Assembly: GCF_002093665.1 (NCBI RefSeq)
Contig: NZ_MRWE01000047.1
Location: 1-33,393, forward strand
DNA from: Rouxiella badensis
GTDB taxonomy: Bacteria; Pseudomonadota; Gammaproteobacteria; Enterobacterales; Enterobacteriaceae
DNA length: 33,393 nt
Reading direction: 5' to 3'
This document shows positions 1-7,484 of this stretch, piece after piece; position 1 is the stretch's first letter; every line of letters starts with the position of its first letter. The position numbers and the translations under genes are program-made. A model generated the notes under the pieces. That model made no database searches, was not told where the DNA came from, and saw only the letters and a program-made list of their open reading frames with translations.

Positions 1-132
1 AAGAATTAAAATGGCTCATTATTTTTCAACCACTGCAAATAGATGATAAAAATAATAAAGAGCCTGCCTCTGATAAAATAATACAGAAGATTTTTCTAAA
101 TAGTTTCTAAAAGACGAGGGTATTCCGCTTAT

Positions 133-1053
133 TTATACCGGTTGACTGGCCTGATGAATAACGTCAAGTACCTGATGTAAATGGCTGGCATCAATTTGGC
201 CGGGTGCTGAAGGTTTACCGACCATGCCGAAGGTCAAGGCTGAACCGGTTAATTCACCGGACAAGCGAGACACCACGCCTATGCCTTTCATCGACATTGT
301 CAGCAGCGGCCTTTCGGCATACTGGCTGTGCATTTCCCAGGTCGCATTCATCAGACTTAATACGTCTCCCGAGTCATGAGGCATGGTGGCTATTTTAAGG
401 ATGTCGGCCCCCAGCGCCTGCTGGTGACGGAGACGGCGAATGAGTTCTTCCTTCGGCGGCGTTTTCTTGAAATCATGGCTAGACATCACTATCGCGACAC
501 CTTGTTGATGTGCCTGTGCCACAACCTTGCTTACCACCGCTTCACTGCGGAACATCTCTACGTCCAGCAGATCGGCTTTGCCGTTGTTGAGGATTTCCAG
601 ATAAAGACTGCCATACGCTGCGTCGCTGATGGCCTTCGCACCGCCCTCGGCCTCAGTCCTGAAGGTCACTAACATCACTTTGTTGGGTAAGAGTTCAGCA
701 ACCTGACGCGTCATTTTAGCCACGGCAATTTTGTCTAGCGCGTTGTCCAGATAGTCGAGGCGAAATTCAACCACATCAATCTCTTTCACCGCGGCCAACT
801 GTCGTACGGAGTCCAACACTTCAGATTCCTGAGTGGCCGTTGTCGGCACAATCAGCTTTGGTGCACCCTCACCGATAGAGATTCCTTTCACCTTTAATAA
901 TTTAATCATGCGCTTGTTCCCTCCCTTGGGGACTGCAATGGCGCCTGACGGTGTCAGGCTGTCAGAGTGAGAAATGGCCGCTGAGGCATTTTTAAGGACA
1001 AAAGCTCCCGCAATCAGCGCTGCGCCTGATTTCATAAATTCCCGGCGTTTCAT
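133..1053 (-). CDS. Tat-exported type I 3-dehydroquinate dehydratase
   Basis: The 306-residue protein is a class I (Schiff-base) 3-dehydroquinate dehydratase, which converts 3-dehydroquinate to 3-dehydroshikimate. Visible family residues are E97 and R99 in VEFRLD, R132 in TFRTEA, H193 in SSHDF, the Schiff-base lysine K220 in ADILKIA, R263 in VSRLSGE and Q286 in APGQI. Unlike the roughly 250-residue biosynthetic AroD, it starts with MKRREFMKSGAALIAGAF and then ASAA near residue 26. This is a twin-arginine signal followed by a hydrophobic stretch, so the enzyme is probably exported folded to the periplasm. The start at 1053 has GAGGACG about 10 bases upstream. It is the last gene of a minus-strand cluster with an MFS transporter and a putative dehydroshikimate dehydratase, which suggests quinate/shikimate catabolism rather than aromatic amino acid synthesis. 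The fold is certain; the location and pathway are inferred. Confidence 0.88.
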   Translation of the reverse strand: MKRREFMKSGAALIAGAFVLKNASAAISHSDSLTPSGAIAVPKGGNKRMIKLLKVKGISIGEGAPKLIVPTTATQESEVLDSVRQLAAVKEIDVVEFRLDYLDNALDKIAVAKMTRQVAELLPNKVMLVTFRTEAEGGAKAISDAAYGSLYLEILNNGKADLLDVEMFRSEAVVSKVVAQAHQQGVAIVMSSHDFKKTPPKEELIRRLRHQQALGADILKIATMPHDSGDVLSLMNATWEMHSQYAERPLLTMSMKGIGVVSRLSGELTGSALTFGMVGKPSAPGQIDASHLHQVLDVIHQASQPV

Positions 1054-1128
1054 AAAATAACGTCCTCAAGACATAAGGCTAGTGATGGTTTTGACTAAAA
1101 TCGAGGTTAAGTATTCTTAGATAAGGAT

Positions 1129-2403
1129 TCAGCTTTGCGCGTCTTCGAGGTACTTGTTGCGGACTGCAGCGCCTCCGGCCAACATCATGATGATAGCCAT
1201 CACGGTCAAGAACCAGAATGAGGCATGCCAGCCCGCGGTGAAACGGTGCAGTTGTCCGAAGAAGAAAGGCCCTGCGGCAGCAAATACGTATCCGATACCC
1301 TGGGTGAAAGAAGACAACGACGCAGCTCCTTGAACGCTGCGCGTGCGCAGGTTAATCAGCTGGAAGGTGGCAGGGATAGTCATCAGGCCAGGTGCCGCAA
1401 CGACGGCCCAAACCCAGGATTCACCCGGCATATACAGGAAGCCCATATATCCCACAATCTGCATGACGCCGCCGATTGCCACCACAATGTACGGTTTTTT
1501 CATCCTCCCGAGATAAATTGGCACCAGAATGGAGTGCGCGATCCCGACGATGTTATATACAAACAGCATGTCGCCCGCGTTAGCTGCGCTGATCCCATTC
1601 TGAATGAGATAGGTAGGCAACCAATTGAGCATGGCGTACATACTCATCATGCTGACACCAAAGAGGATAACCATCGACCAGGCAACTGGCCATTTCCACA
1701 CCGCAATGTGTTTAACAGCGGATTGCGCTTTCTGCTGCGGTTTTGCCACCGTCGCATCGCTCTGGTGATGGGTACGGATAGTCTGTAATACCCAAGGCAG
1801 CGCCGCGATCAATGCGGTCAGAGACCATAGCGCCACGTTGGCACGCCAGCCGTCGGACTGAGAAATAGGCACCGCAATCGCCGACGGCAGACCGGCCGAT
1901 ACCGCAATCATGACCGCATAAGTTGCCGTCAGACCGCCTACGCTGTCGGGAAAATATTTCTTGATGGTAGGTTGAACCAGCACATTTCCGAAGCCCATTC
2001 CGGCCAGCGCCAAAATACTGCAAGCCACAAAAACTGGGAAGCTAGCGGTGAAGGTTCGCAGCCCGATACCGGCGCAGACCAGCAGCATGGAGAGCAACAG
2101 CGCGCCTTCATAGCCCAGTCGGCGAGACACAGAGGCGGTAAGCGAACCAAACACCGCAAACGACAACAGCGGCAACACACCGAGGATATTCGCGTTAAAC
2201 CCGGAAATATCGTGCTCGATAAAACCATAGATGGCGCTAAGTGACGTGACGGCGGCGCGCAGGTTAAGCGACACTAAAACCAGACCAACCAATACCAGCG
2301 TTCGCCTGGCTGGAATAGTCGAATTGGAGGCGGGTTTATTGGTTTGAGGGGCCGCTTTCGCGGCCGGAGTCTCCAGATTGATAGAACTAGGTAGCTCAGA
2401 CAT
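1129..2403 (-). CDS. MFS transporter, CynX/NimT-like
   Basis: The 424-residue protein has about 12 hydrophobic segments after a polar N-terminal tail of about 33 residues. The first membrane segment contains LVSLNLRAAVTSLSAI, similar to the opening motif of the CynX/NimT branch of the major facilitator superfamily (R-x-A-x-T-S). The start is preceded by GAGGAG. It lies between the exported dehydroquinate dehydratase, 75 bases downstream, and the putative dehydroshikimate dehydratase, 33 bases upstream, all on the minus strand, so they are probably one operon. From context it may import 3-dehydroshikimate, shikimate or quinate. The substrate cannot be read from the sequence. Confidence 0.85.
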   Translation of the reverse strand: MSELPSSINLETPAAKAAPQTNKPASNSTIPARRTLVLVGLVLVSLNLRAAVTSLSAIYGFIEHDISGFNANILGVLPLLSFAVFGSLTASVSRRLGYEGALLLSMLLVCAGIGLRTFTASFPVFVACSILALAGMGFGNVLVQPTIKKYFPDSVGGLTATYAVMIAVSAGLPSAIAVPISQSDGWRANVALWSLTALIAALPWVLQTIRTHHQSDATVAKPQQKAQSAVKHIAVWKWPVAWSMVILFGVSMMSMYAMLNWLPTYLIQNGISAANAGDMLFVYNIVGIAHSILVPIYLGRMKKPYIVVAIGGVMQIVGYMGFLYMPGESWVWAVVAAPGLMTIPATFQLINLRTRSVQGAASLSSFTQGIGYVFAAAGPFFFGQLHRFTAGWHASFWFLTVMAIIMMLAGGAAVRNKYLEDAQS

Positions 2404-2436
2404 CTTGTCTCTCCTCAGAAATGAAAGCGCTCTACG

Positions 2437-3279
2437 TTAGTTTGAAAACTGATGAGTTTTACCAAAACAGGTTTCTTGCAACGCTTTCATGGCCTGACGC
2501 GCTACGCTGGCTGGATCTTGCGCTTTCAAGACATCGCTAAACACTTCCAGACCTAAAGGACCGGTGTAATCCTGTTCTTGCAGATACTCGATAAGAGTAT
2601 GAATCGGGAACTTGCCCTGCCCCGGCAGCAGTCGACGATGGCGGGCGGTGTCGATAAGGTTTTCAGGATCTGGCTGCTCGGAGAGGTCAGAAAGCTGGAC
2701 CAAAAAGATTTTATCCATCGGAATACCGTGTAAATCCGCTACCGTGCGTTGACGAACAAAAATGTGGAAGGCATCAACGACCAGCCCAAGATTAGGTTCA
2801 TTAACGCGCTGAACCATTTTCCAGGCATCGGCGGTATTGTTGATTTTGGTACTCCAGGCCATACCTTCATAGGCAATGCGCAAACCCCGTTGACCCGCCT
2901 GACGAGCCAGCCAGCGTAAATCTTCTTCAATACGCTCACCGACGCACTCTTTATGCGTGCAGGCCGGTGTAAGTAATAGGGTCGCACCGAGAGCAACCGC
3001 GGTATCCAACATCCGCAGCGCCTCGTGGCGTTTATCTTCGCGGATGCTGTCAGGCGCTCCGTCAAAATCCAGCAGCACCTGATAATCAGTCAATCCGACG
3101 GGCAACTTCTGCAATAGCGTTTTAATACCTGCGGTATCTCCCCCGCTGGCTTCAACGTCTTGTCTCCAAAGCTCAACCTGTTGAAAACCGGCGTCATGCG
3201 CAGCACGCAGTTTGTCATCAGTCGTTCCACCTAAACATACGGTGTTAATAAACAATGGATTTTCTGCCTTTTTCATCAT
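2437..3279 (-). CDS. Xylose-isomerase-like TIM-barrel protein, probable 3-dehydroshikimate dehydratase
   Basis: The 280-residue protein belongs to the sugar phosphate isomerase/epimerase (AP endonuclease 2-like) TIM-barrel family. The usual metal ligands and neighbours are visible: E138 in AYEGMAW, D169 and H172 in VVDAFHIF, Q195 in LVQLSD and E245 in LEVFSD. The segment RHRRLLPGQGKFP (about 213-225) followed by GPLGLEVFSD resembles metal-dependent 3-dehydroshikimate dehydratases (QuiC/AsbF type), which make protocatechuate. The neighbouring 3-dehydroquinate dehydratase supports this reading. It is the first gene of the minus-strand cluster, divergent from a LysR regulator. Two adjacent ATGs (3279 and 3276) follow a GGGAGA ribosome site, and the second has the better spacing. 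Another isomerase or epimerase of the same fold remains possible. Confidence 0.75.
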   Translation of the reverse strand: MMKKAENPLFINTVCLGGTTDDKLRAAHDAGFQQVELWRQDVEASGGDTAGIKTLLQKLPVGLTDYQVLLDFDGAPDSIREDKRHEALRMLDTAVALGATLLLTPACTHKECVGERIEEDLRWLARQAGQRGLRIAYEGMAWSTKINNTADAWKMVQRVNEPNLGLVVDAFHIFVRQRTVADLHGIPMDKIFLVQLSDLSEQPDPENLIDTARHRRLLPGQGKFPIHTLIEYLQEQDYTGPLGLEVFSDVLKAQDPASVARQAMKALQETCFGKTHQFSN

Positions 3280-3729
3280 AATTCTCCCGATACTGGTGCT
3301 TGTTTTCGCCGTAGCGAACTCTTTATTTTGCGCAAAGCGCGACCAAAAAATAGGTGAGCGATGCCGTACAGAACAAAAATGACTCTGCCGGAAACCTGCT
3401 TAAAGCCAGGACTTGAAAGCGAGAATAAAGCGTTTCACATCAGCTTGTTTGAACAGCGAAATCGAGTCATATACTGACCTACCCTCTTTAATGGACTTAA
3501 TCATAATGGGACCTTCTTTACGATGTTCGTCTTATTCTCGAGCCTTAAGAGTAGTCATAAACTTTATTGGGAAGGGAATACTGTTTAACAGTGGTAAGCC
3601 ATACCGAAAAAGTAGTATGTTGGATTAATTACCTTTGATCTGCGTCAACGTTATTCGTCAAGTTTGTCAGTCTATTTTTATTCACTGAAATCTTCTTATT
3701 ATAGACAATAATATTTATAAAGGTTTTGT
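3280..3729. promoter_or_regulatory. Divergent intergenic region between TIM-barrel gene and lysR
   Basis: This 450-base AT-rich gap separates divergent genes, the usual place for LysR-type control of the flanking operon. It has a perfect 10-base palindrome TTTGCGCAAA at 3327-3336, close to the minus-strand operon start. Arms GTCTAT and ATAGAC lie about 24 bases apart shortly before the lysR start. No convincing coding region was found. A 71-codon TTG-start frame at 3413-3628 has no ribosome site and no recognisable protein. Which element is the LysR box cannot be decided from one sequence. Confidence 0.5.
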
Positions 3730-4620
3730 ATGGATTTAAAACGGTTGCGTTATTTCTGCGTTATTGTAGAACAAGGCTCTATCAGCAAGGCTTCACGTAT
3801 TCTCAATATTTCACAGCCCCCGCTCAGCAAGCGGCTTCAGGAGCTGGAGGAGGAGGTAGGCACGCCGCTGGTATCCCGTAACGGGAGCGGAATTACCACC
3901 ACCGAGGCAGGCATGGTTTTGTATCTGCGGGCGTGCGATATTCTGCGCAACGTCGAGGAGGCACGCAGTGAAGCCATCTTCGTGGCAAACAATAAGAAGG
4001 AGATTTTACGTATCGGTATTTCCTACTTGTTTCAACGCCATTTCAGCCCGCTAATATCTGAATTTTATCAAAAACTTGAAGGCGTAAAGATCGAAACAAT
4101 CGTCGCTGACTCCAGCACGCTTGAGTCAATGCTGGATAAAAAACGCATCGATATCGGCCTTTTTCAACAGCCAAAAATGGCAAGCAGTTACGAATGTATC
4201 AGTATGCAACCGGTGAAAGCAGTCGCCGTTGTCTCAAAAAAATTGCTGCCAGCGCCGCCAAAAGATCACATATTGCTCTCCGAACTGGGGCAACTTCCAC
4301 TGATTTTAATTAGAAGAATCAATGGCGAAGGCACGTTTGAGTACATTAATAATCAGCTGCTTAGGCTTGGCGTGCGGCCCAATATTATTATTTCCGCCAA
4401 TGAGCCGAGAATGGTATGTGAGTTAATCGCATCAGGAATTGCCGCAGCGTCAATGATGCCCGCCTGCGAGGTACCGCCACAGGCACTGGAATATTGTCAT
4501 ATCGTGGATATTTACCCGACGCCGAATATCTTTTTCCCGACGTTCGTGAAATTAGCTGCTGCACCGCATCAGCCAGAATTACTGAATATTTTGTTACATT
4601 ACCAGGATCAAAACATTTAA
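3730..4620 (+). CDS. LysR-family transcriptional regulator
   Basis: The 296-residue protein has the LysR layout. A winged helix-turn-helix spans residues 1-60, with the typical LRYFCVIVEQGSISKASRILNI and SQPPLSKRLQELEEEVG segments. A linker helix follows, then a periplasmic-binding-protein-like effector domain from about residue 90 to the end. It is transcribed divergently from the dehydroquinate/dehydroshikimate dehydratase cluster, the classic arrangement for a LysR activator and its target. The effector may therefore be an aromatic hydroaromatic acid or protocatechuate. AAAGG lies about 7 bases before the ATG. The family is certain; the target and ligand are inferred. Confidence 0.9.
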   Translation: MDLKRLRYFCVIVEQGSISKASRILNISQPPLSKRLQELEEEVGTPLVSRNGSGITTTEAGMVLYLRACDILRNVEEARSEAIFVANNKKEILRIGISYLFQRHFSPLISEFYQKLEGVKIETIVADSSTLESMLDKKRIDIGLFQQPKMASSYECISMQPVKAVAVVSKKLLPAPPKDHILLSELGQLPLILIRRINGEGTFEYINNQLLRLGVRPNIIISANEPRMVCELIASGIAAASMMPACEVPPQALEYCHIVDIYPTPNIFFPTFVKLAAAPHQPELLNILLHYQDQNI

Positions 4621-4851
4621 TAGGAAACATTCCGAGAGAGTATTATTTAATATCCATACTTGCGCTGGTAAATTAATGTTTCAGTAGCAACCGCCTGTGA
4701 TGTTAATTATTGATTAATACAGATCCAAAGATGTTAAAGATCCGGGCAGATATTCAGGGCAATGTGCTCTATTTTTCACAGAGCTGGCTTTTATCTTGTC
4801 AGCTCTTTACCCTACTCACCCTTGATATTTAGTTTGGAACGAGTGTTCGTA

Positions 4852-5217
4852 ATGAAAAAGTTATTCCTGGTCGTTGTGGTGGTGGTTGGTTTGGCCGTTT
4901 GGTGGTTCAAGCGTACACCACCGCGAGACCCTCACTACGATGCCGCAGCGTGCGTCGCGGTCGATGTGATGGGTAAGGCAGCTCCCGACACCGATAGCGC
5001 TTTCTTAAATAAAATCCGCACCGTGATTGATAATGAAAACAGCGATTATTCAGTGAGTAAGGTCAAGTTTAGCGAGAGTGTGGCTATGGTATCCATTAAA
5101 CGATATCAGTCACTGAGCTCAGGGCAGAAGGCCATAGCAGGTCAGAATCTAGACAGCTGTATCAATGTCATGGCGGCAGGTCCGTCAGAAAAGGCAAATC
5201 AGCAGACGAATTTGTGA
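4852..5217 (+). CDS. Small membrane-anchored or exported protein of unknown function
   Basis: A 121-residue protein beginning MKKLFLVVVVVVGLAVWWFKR, which is a single N-terminal membrane anchor or uncleaved signal, followed by a soluble domain of about 100 residues. I do not recognise the family. The frame is open upstream to 4762, but 4852 is chosen because it starts directly with the charged and hydrophobic anchor; GGAACGAG sits about 10 bases before. The mature part holds two cysteines, in AAACVAV and LDSCINV, which could form a disulfide in the periplasm. It is convergent with a DsbA-like gene and separated from it by a strong hairpin. No function is proposed. Confidence 0.65.
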   Translation: MKKLFLVVVVVVGLAVWWFKRTPPRDPHYDAAACVAVDVMGKAAPDTDSAFLNKIRTVIDNENSDYSVSKVKFSESVAMVSIKRYQSLSSGQKAIAGQNLDSCINVMAAGPSEKANQQTNL

Positions 5218-5226
5218 AGGGGAGAT

Positions 5227-5254
5227 AACGCAGAGCCCTCTCAGGCTCTGCGTT
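5227..5254. terminator. Probable bidirectional terminator hairpin
   Basis: A perfect 11-base inverted repeat, AACGCAGAGCC at 5227-5237 and GGCTCTGCGTT at 5244-5254, with a 6-base loop, lies in the 50-base gap between two convergent genes. There is no long T tract on either side, so it may act as a bidirectional 3' end or mRNA stabiliser rather than a textbook intrinsic terminator. Confidence 0.7.
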
Positions 5255-5267
5255 CAGACAGAGATAA

Positions 5268-6056
5268 TTATTTGCCCTGCGCCTTGCTGATGGCAGCCTG
5301 CAGCTGTTCTGCCGACACTGCGCCAGGCAGCACGGTAGTGTTGTCGGCGTTAGCGCCACTGACTGGCATCACGATAAAGCCAGGCGTGCCCTGGAAGCCC
5401 AAAGATTTTGCCAGTTCGTCATTTTTCGCCAACGCGGCATGCGTTTCCTGACGGTGTGCGTCGCTTGGCAGCGCAGCATGTGCTTTTTCAACCGCACCCG
5501 AGATATCCGCATCGGTCAGCTTGCCTTCGTCATGCCCAGTCGCATAAATCGCATTGTGGTAGGCCAGGTAAGCCTGCGCGCCCTTCTGCTTATAGACATA
5601 CTGCCCGGTTTCAGCAGCAGTGATTGATGCTTTCCAGCGGTCGCCAAAGATTGGCCACTCTTTGAAGATGAAGCGCACGTTAGGATTCGCCTTGATGGTT
5701 TGCTCCACCACCGGCGCCATGTGGCTACAGTACATGCACTGGTAATCGAAGAACTCTACGAAGGCAACTTTTGCATCCGCAGGGCCGTAAGACGGAGTGT
5801 CTTTGTCCTGCAACAGCGCAGGCGCATTACCCAGCACCGCGTTGAGAGAATCCGTTTCCTGCTGTTGCTGCTGCTGAGCCTGCAGCTTCTGGCTTGCCTG
5901 CACCAACACTTCCGGGTGCGCGATGATGTATTCAGAGGCAATCTTGCCGATAGCCTGTTGTTGGGCATCGGTGAAAGTCGCGCTGCTGTCTGCGGCGGCG
6001 GCCAAACCCGGCGTCGCAATCAGCGCTGCCAGCAATGTCATCATATGACGTTTCAT
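5268..6056 (-). CDS. DsbA-family thiol:disulfide oxidoreductase (ScsC/BcfH-like)
   Basis: A 262-residue periplasmic thioredoxin-fold protein. A signal peptide (MKRHMMTLLAALIATPGLAAAA) precedes an N-terminal helical region of about 65 residues that includes six consecutive glutamines (about 61-66). The thioredoxin domain follows, with active site CMYC at residues 107-110 in EFFDYQCMYCSHMAP and a cis-proline loop in FQGTPGF. The helical extension and CMYC resemble the trimeric ScsC/BcfH branch more than classic DsbA (CPHC). It should oxidise or isomerise periplasmic disulfides. The start at 6056 was chosen over an upstream in-frame ATG because it has AAGGAAG at good spacing and begins the signal peptide. 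No fimbrial or copper-resistance partner lies beside it. Confidence 0.87.
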   Translation of the reverse strand: MKRHMMTLLAALIATPGLAAAADSSATFTDAQQQAIGKIASEYIIAHPEVLVQASQKLQAQQQQQQETDSLNAVLGNAPALLQDKDTPSYGPADAKVAFVEFFDYQCMYCSHMAPVVEQTIKANPNVRFIFKEWPIFGDRWKASITAAETGQYVYKQKGAQAYLAYHNAIYATGHDEGKLTDADISGAVEKAHAALPSDAHRQETHAALAKNDELAKSLGFQGTPGFIVMPVSGANADNTTVLPGAVSAEQLQAAISKAQGK

Positions 6057-6193
6057 AAAAACACTTCCTTTGAGTATGAGACTAAATTCTTTCACAATTT
6101 TAAAACAGATGAATGACATAAAAGCTAATGTATTACGCTAACGGCTTGCACCTATTAATTGTGAACTTTTATGAATCACGCGGCCATTTTGGC

Positions 6194-6228
6194 AAAAAAC
6201 CACGCAATAGACGTGGTTTTTGTTTTTA
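6194..6228 (-). terminator. Intrinsic terminator downstream of yiaF
   Basis: Arms AAAAACCACG (6195-6204) and CGTGGTTTTT (6212-6221) surround a 7-base loop and give a T run on both strands. It lies just past the yiaF stop on the minus strand and before the DsbA-like gene, so it probably separates the two units. Confidence 0.75.
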
Positions 6229-6250
6229 ACTGGCGAAGTTAAAACCGCAA

Positions 6251-6967
6251 TCAGAAGCTGCCCGCCACGAGTTTTTGCGCATCGACCAGCGCCTGCTGTT
6301 TGCCCAACAGTCCGGTCATCATCGCATTGTACTGCGTCACCTGCTGCTGACTTGGGAACTGCACGGAACCGTTGGCGAACGCCACCTGATTCCCCTGCTG
6401 ACCGAGGAAATCGCCCACGGCAATAATGTCCTGAGTCAGGCTTGAGAGTGCGGGAACGACCGGAAGCAACGCATTGGCGGGTTGAGTCACATCCTGAGCA
6501 TAGACTTGATTATAAACGGCTTTCAGGTCATCAGGCTGTTTGAGCGCGGCCTGCGCGGTGTCGGCGGTCGCCTTGGCAGTTTGAATCTGCTGGGTAAGCG
6601 TATTCAGCGTACCGGCCGCCTGTTGCACTGCCGCTTTCTGCTGCAGGTAATCCTGTGGCACGCGAATTTGGGCCAGTGTGTTCACGGCAGGGGCGAGGCT
6701 ATTGTTAACTGACTGCTTCATCTGACGCGAGAAGGTCAGAATAATGGTGTAATCGTCGGCGTATTTACCGAATTTCTGCCTTTGGTCTTCGCTCAGCGTC
6801 GGCAGATTTTGCCCGCTGCGCATCACCGTATTCTGCAGATAATCAATGAAGGCTTTCCTTTGTTCCGGCTCTTTATCGCCACAGGCGGTAAGTTGAAAAA
6901 CCATGAGTAATGCAACTACAGGCGCCAGCCAGCGCGCGAATGTCCTGCTCCTGATCCCTACAGCCAT
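6251..6967 (-). CDS. yiaF: DUF3053 lipoprotein YiaF
   Basis: A 238-residue lipoprotein. The N-terminal signal ends in the lipobox LTAC, with C29 as the lipidated residue, followed by the polar, helix-rich domain of the DUF3053 family (E. coli YiaF). AGGAG and AGGAA lie 5-14 bases before the ATG. Glutamine- and alanine-rich helices occupy much of the mature part. In E. coli yiaF lies beside ghrB; here ghrB is more than 20 kb away, so the order has been rearranged. Its cellular role is not established. It is divergent from the guanidine operon. Confidence 0.85.
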   Translation of the reverse strand: MAVGIRSRTFARWLAPVVALLMVFQLTACGDKEPEQRKAFIDYLQNTVMRSGQNLPTLSEDQRQKFGKYADDYTIILTFSRQMKQSVNNSLAPAVNTLAQIRVPQDYLQQKAAVQQAAGTLNTLTQQIQTAKATADTAQAALKQPDDLKAVYNQVYAQDVTQPANALLPVVPALSSLTQDIIAVGDFLGQQGNQVAFANGSVQFPSQQQVTQYNAMMTGLLGKQQALVDAQKLVAGSF

Positions 6968-7084
6968 TTCCTGACTCCTGATTCAATATTATTATTAACA
7001 GCTGATAACCTGAGCTTATTAGGATAGATGATCCTGCTTGCTTAGGATACAGCAAAGAAGCAACTGCCCCGCGCCAGTGCAGTC

Positions 7085-7101
7085 TGCACGAATGCGGTGA
7101 A
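7085..7101 (+). promoter_or_regulatory. Possible NtrC enhancer site
   Basis: TGCACGAATGCGGTGAA matches the NtrC consensus TGCACCANNNTGGTGCA at 11 of 14 defined positions. It lies about 145 bases upstream of the -24 element, within the usual enhancer range. It overlaps a second inverted repeat, GTGCA-GTC-TGCAC, at 7077-7089. The match is suggestive only. Confidence 0.4.
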
Positions 7102-7244
7102 AAATTACCCTCGCCCAACTTGACCCATCCGCTTTTCATCCGCCCTCAACCACCGCCGATATCTTTTAATAAATTAATTATCCCGCTGTTTATAAAGGCA
7201 TTAACCCTGACATTCCCCTGATTTATTTCTGATTAAAAGCGATC

Positions 7245-7260
7245 TGGCAAGGATATTGCC
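7245..7260 (+). promoter_or_regulatory. Sigma-54 (RpoN) type promoter of the guanidine operon
   Basis: TGGCAAGGATATTGCC fits the -24/-12 consensus TGGCAC-N5-TTGCW, with invariant GG at 7246-7247 and GC at 7258-7259 separated by exactly 10 bases. The predicted start of transcription is near 7271, which places the whole riboswitch inside the leader. The orientation is towards the guanidine genes, and nitrogen-regulated RpoN control suits a nitrogen-scavenging operon. Confidence 0.72.
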
Positions 7261-7317
7261 TGTTTGTCAGCAGCAGGAGCGATAGCGGGAAACCGGTGTC
7301 GCCATACAATTTGAAAT

Positions 7318-7415
7318 AAGGTCACTAGGGTTCCGGTCCGCGTTTTGCGGATGGCTGGTCCGAGAGTGACCGACCGCCCTCTGGCGGTTACACGGCGGGA
7401 TAAAAGCCCGGGAGG
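7318..7415 (+). ncRNA. Guanidine-I (ykkC) riboswitch aptamer
   Basis: The conserved ykkC landmarks appear in order: CTAGGGTTCCGG (7325-7336), GGCTGGTCCGAGAG (7353-7366), ACACGGCGGGATAAAAGCCC (7390-7409) and the closing GGGAGG (7410-7415). Stems are also visible: GGTCAC (7320-7325) pairs with GTGACC (7366-7371), TCCGC (7337-7341) with GCGGA (7347-7351), and CCGCC with GGCGG around 7374-7387. This class senses guanidinium and typically switches on guanidine exporters or guanidine carboxylase operons. It sits 70 bases before the ABC-transporter start codon, which fits. Confidence 0.95.
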
Positions 7416-7448
7416 CCAAAGCGAGAACCTTTCTCGCCGCCGACCTCC
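7411..7448 (+). promoter_or_regulatory. Riboswitch expression platform hairpin
   Basis: GGAGG at the end of the aptamer (7411-7415) can pair with CCTCC (7444-7448), enclosing a perfect 7-base hairpin GCGAGAA-CCT-TTCTCGC (7421-7437). The GGAGG is also part of the conserved aptamer end, so ligand binding and this hairpin should exclude each other. No T tract follows, so the off state may involve Rho or a pause rather than a classic intrinsic terminator. Confidence 0.55.
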
Positions 7449-7484
7449 TGCACCTTATCCGTGGTTAACGTCAGAGGAAATATA

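Larger units (their letters stand above)
6968..7484. other. Intergenic control region of yiaF and the guanidine operon
   Basis: This 517-base gap has no convincing gene. It holds the yiaF upstream region at its left end, a possible NtrC site at 7085-7101, a sigma-54 type promoter at 7245-7260 and the guanidine-I riboswitch with its expression platform at about 7318-7448. The stretch 7150-7200 is AT-rich and could be bent by IHF, though no clear IHF consensus was seen. Confidence 0.7.

Noticed and set aside
1-132. AT-rich left edge past the dehydratase gene
   Set aside because: No gene, hairpin or repeat could be supported; the flanking context is cut off.
3413-3628. 71-codon TTG-start frame in the lysR divergent gap
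   Set aside because: No Shine-Dalgarno, no recognisable motif, and position inside a regulatory gap.
4621-4851. Gap between lysR and the small anchored protein
   Set aside because: Looked for a terminator or sRNA; only weak short repeats were seen, none convincing.
5854-5880. CAG/CTG-rich repeat tract encoding six glutamines
   Set aside because: Considered as a microsatellite or phase-variable repeat, but codons are mixed and the reading frame of the DsbA-like gene is intact; noted only as part of the helical stalk.
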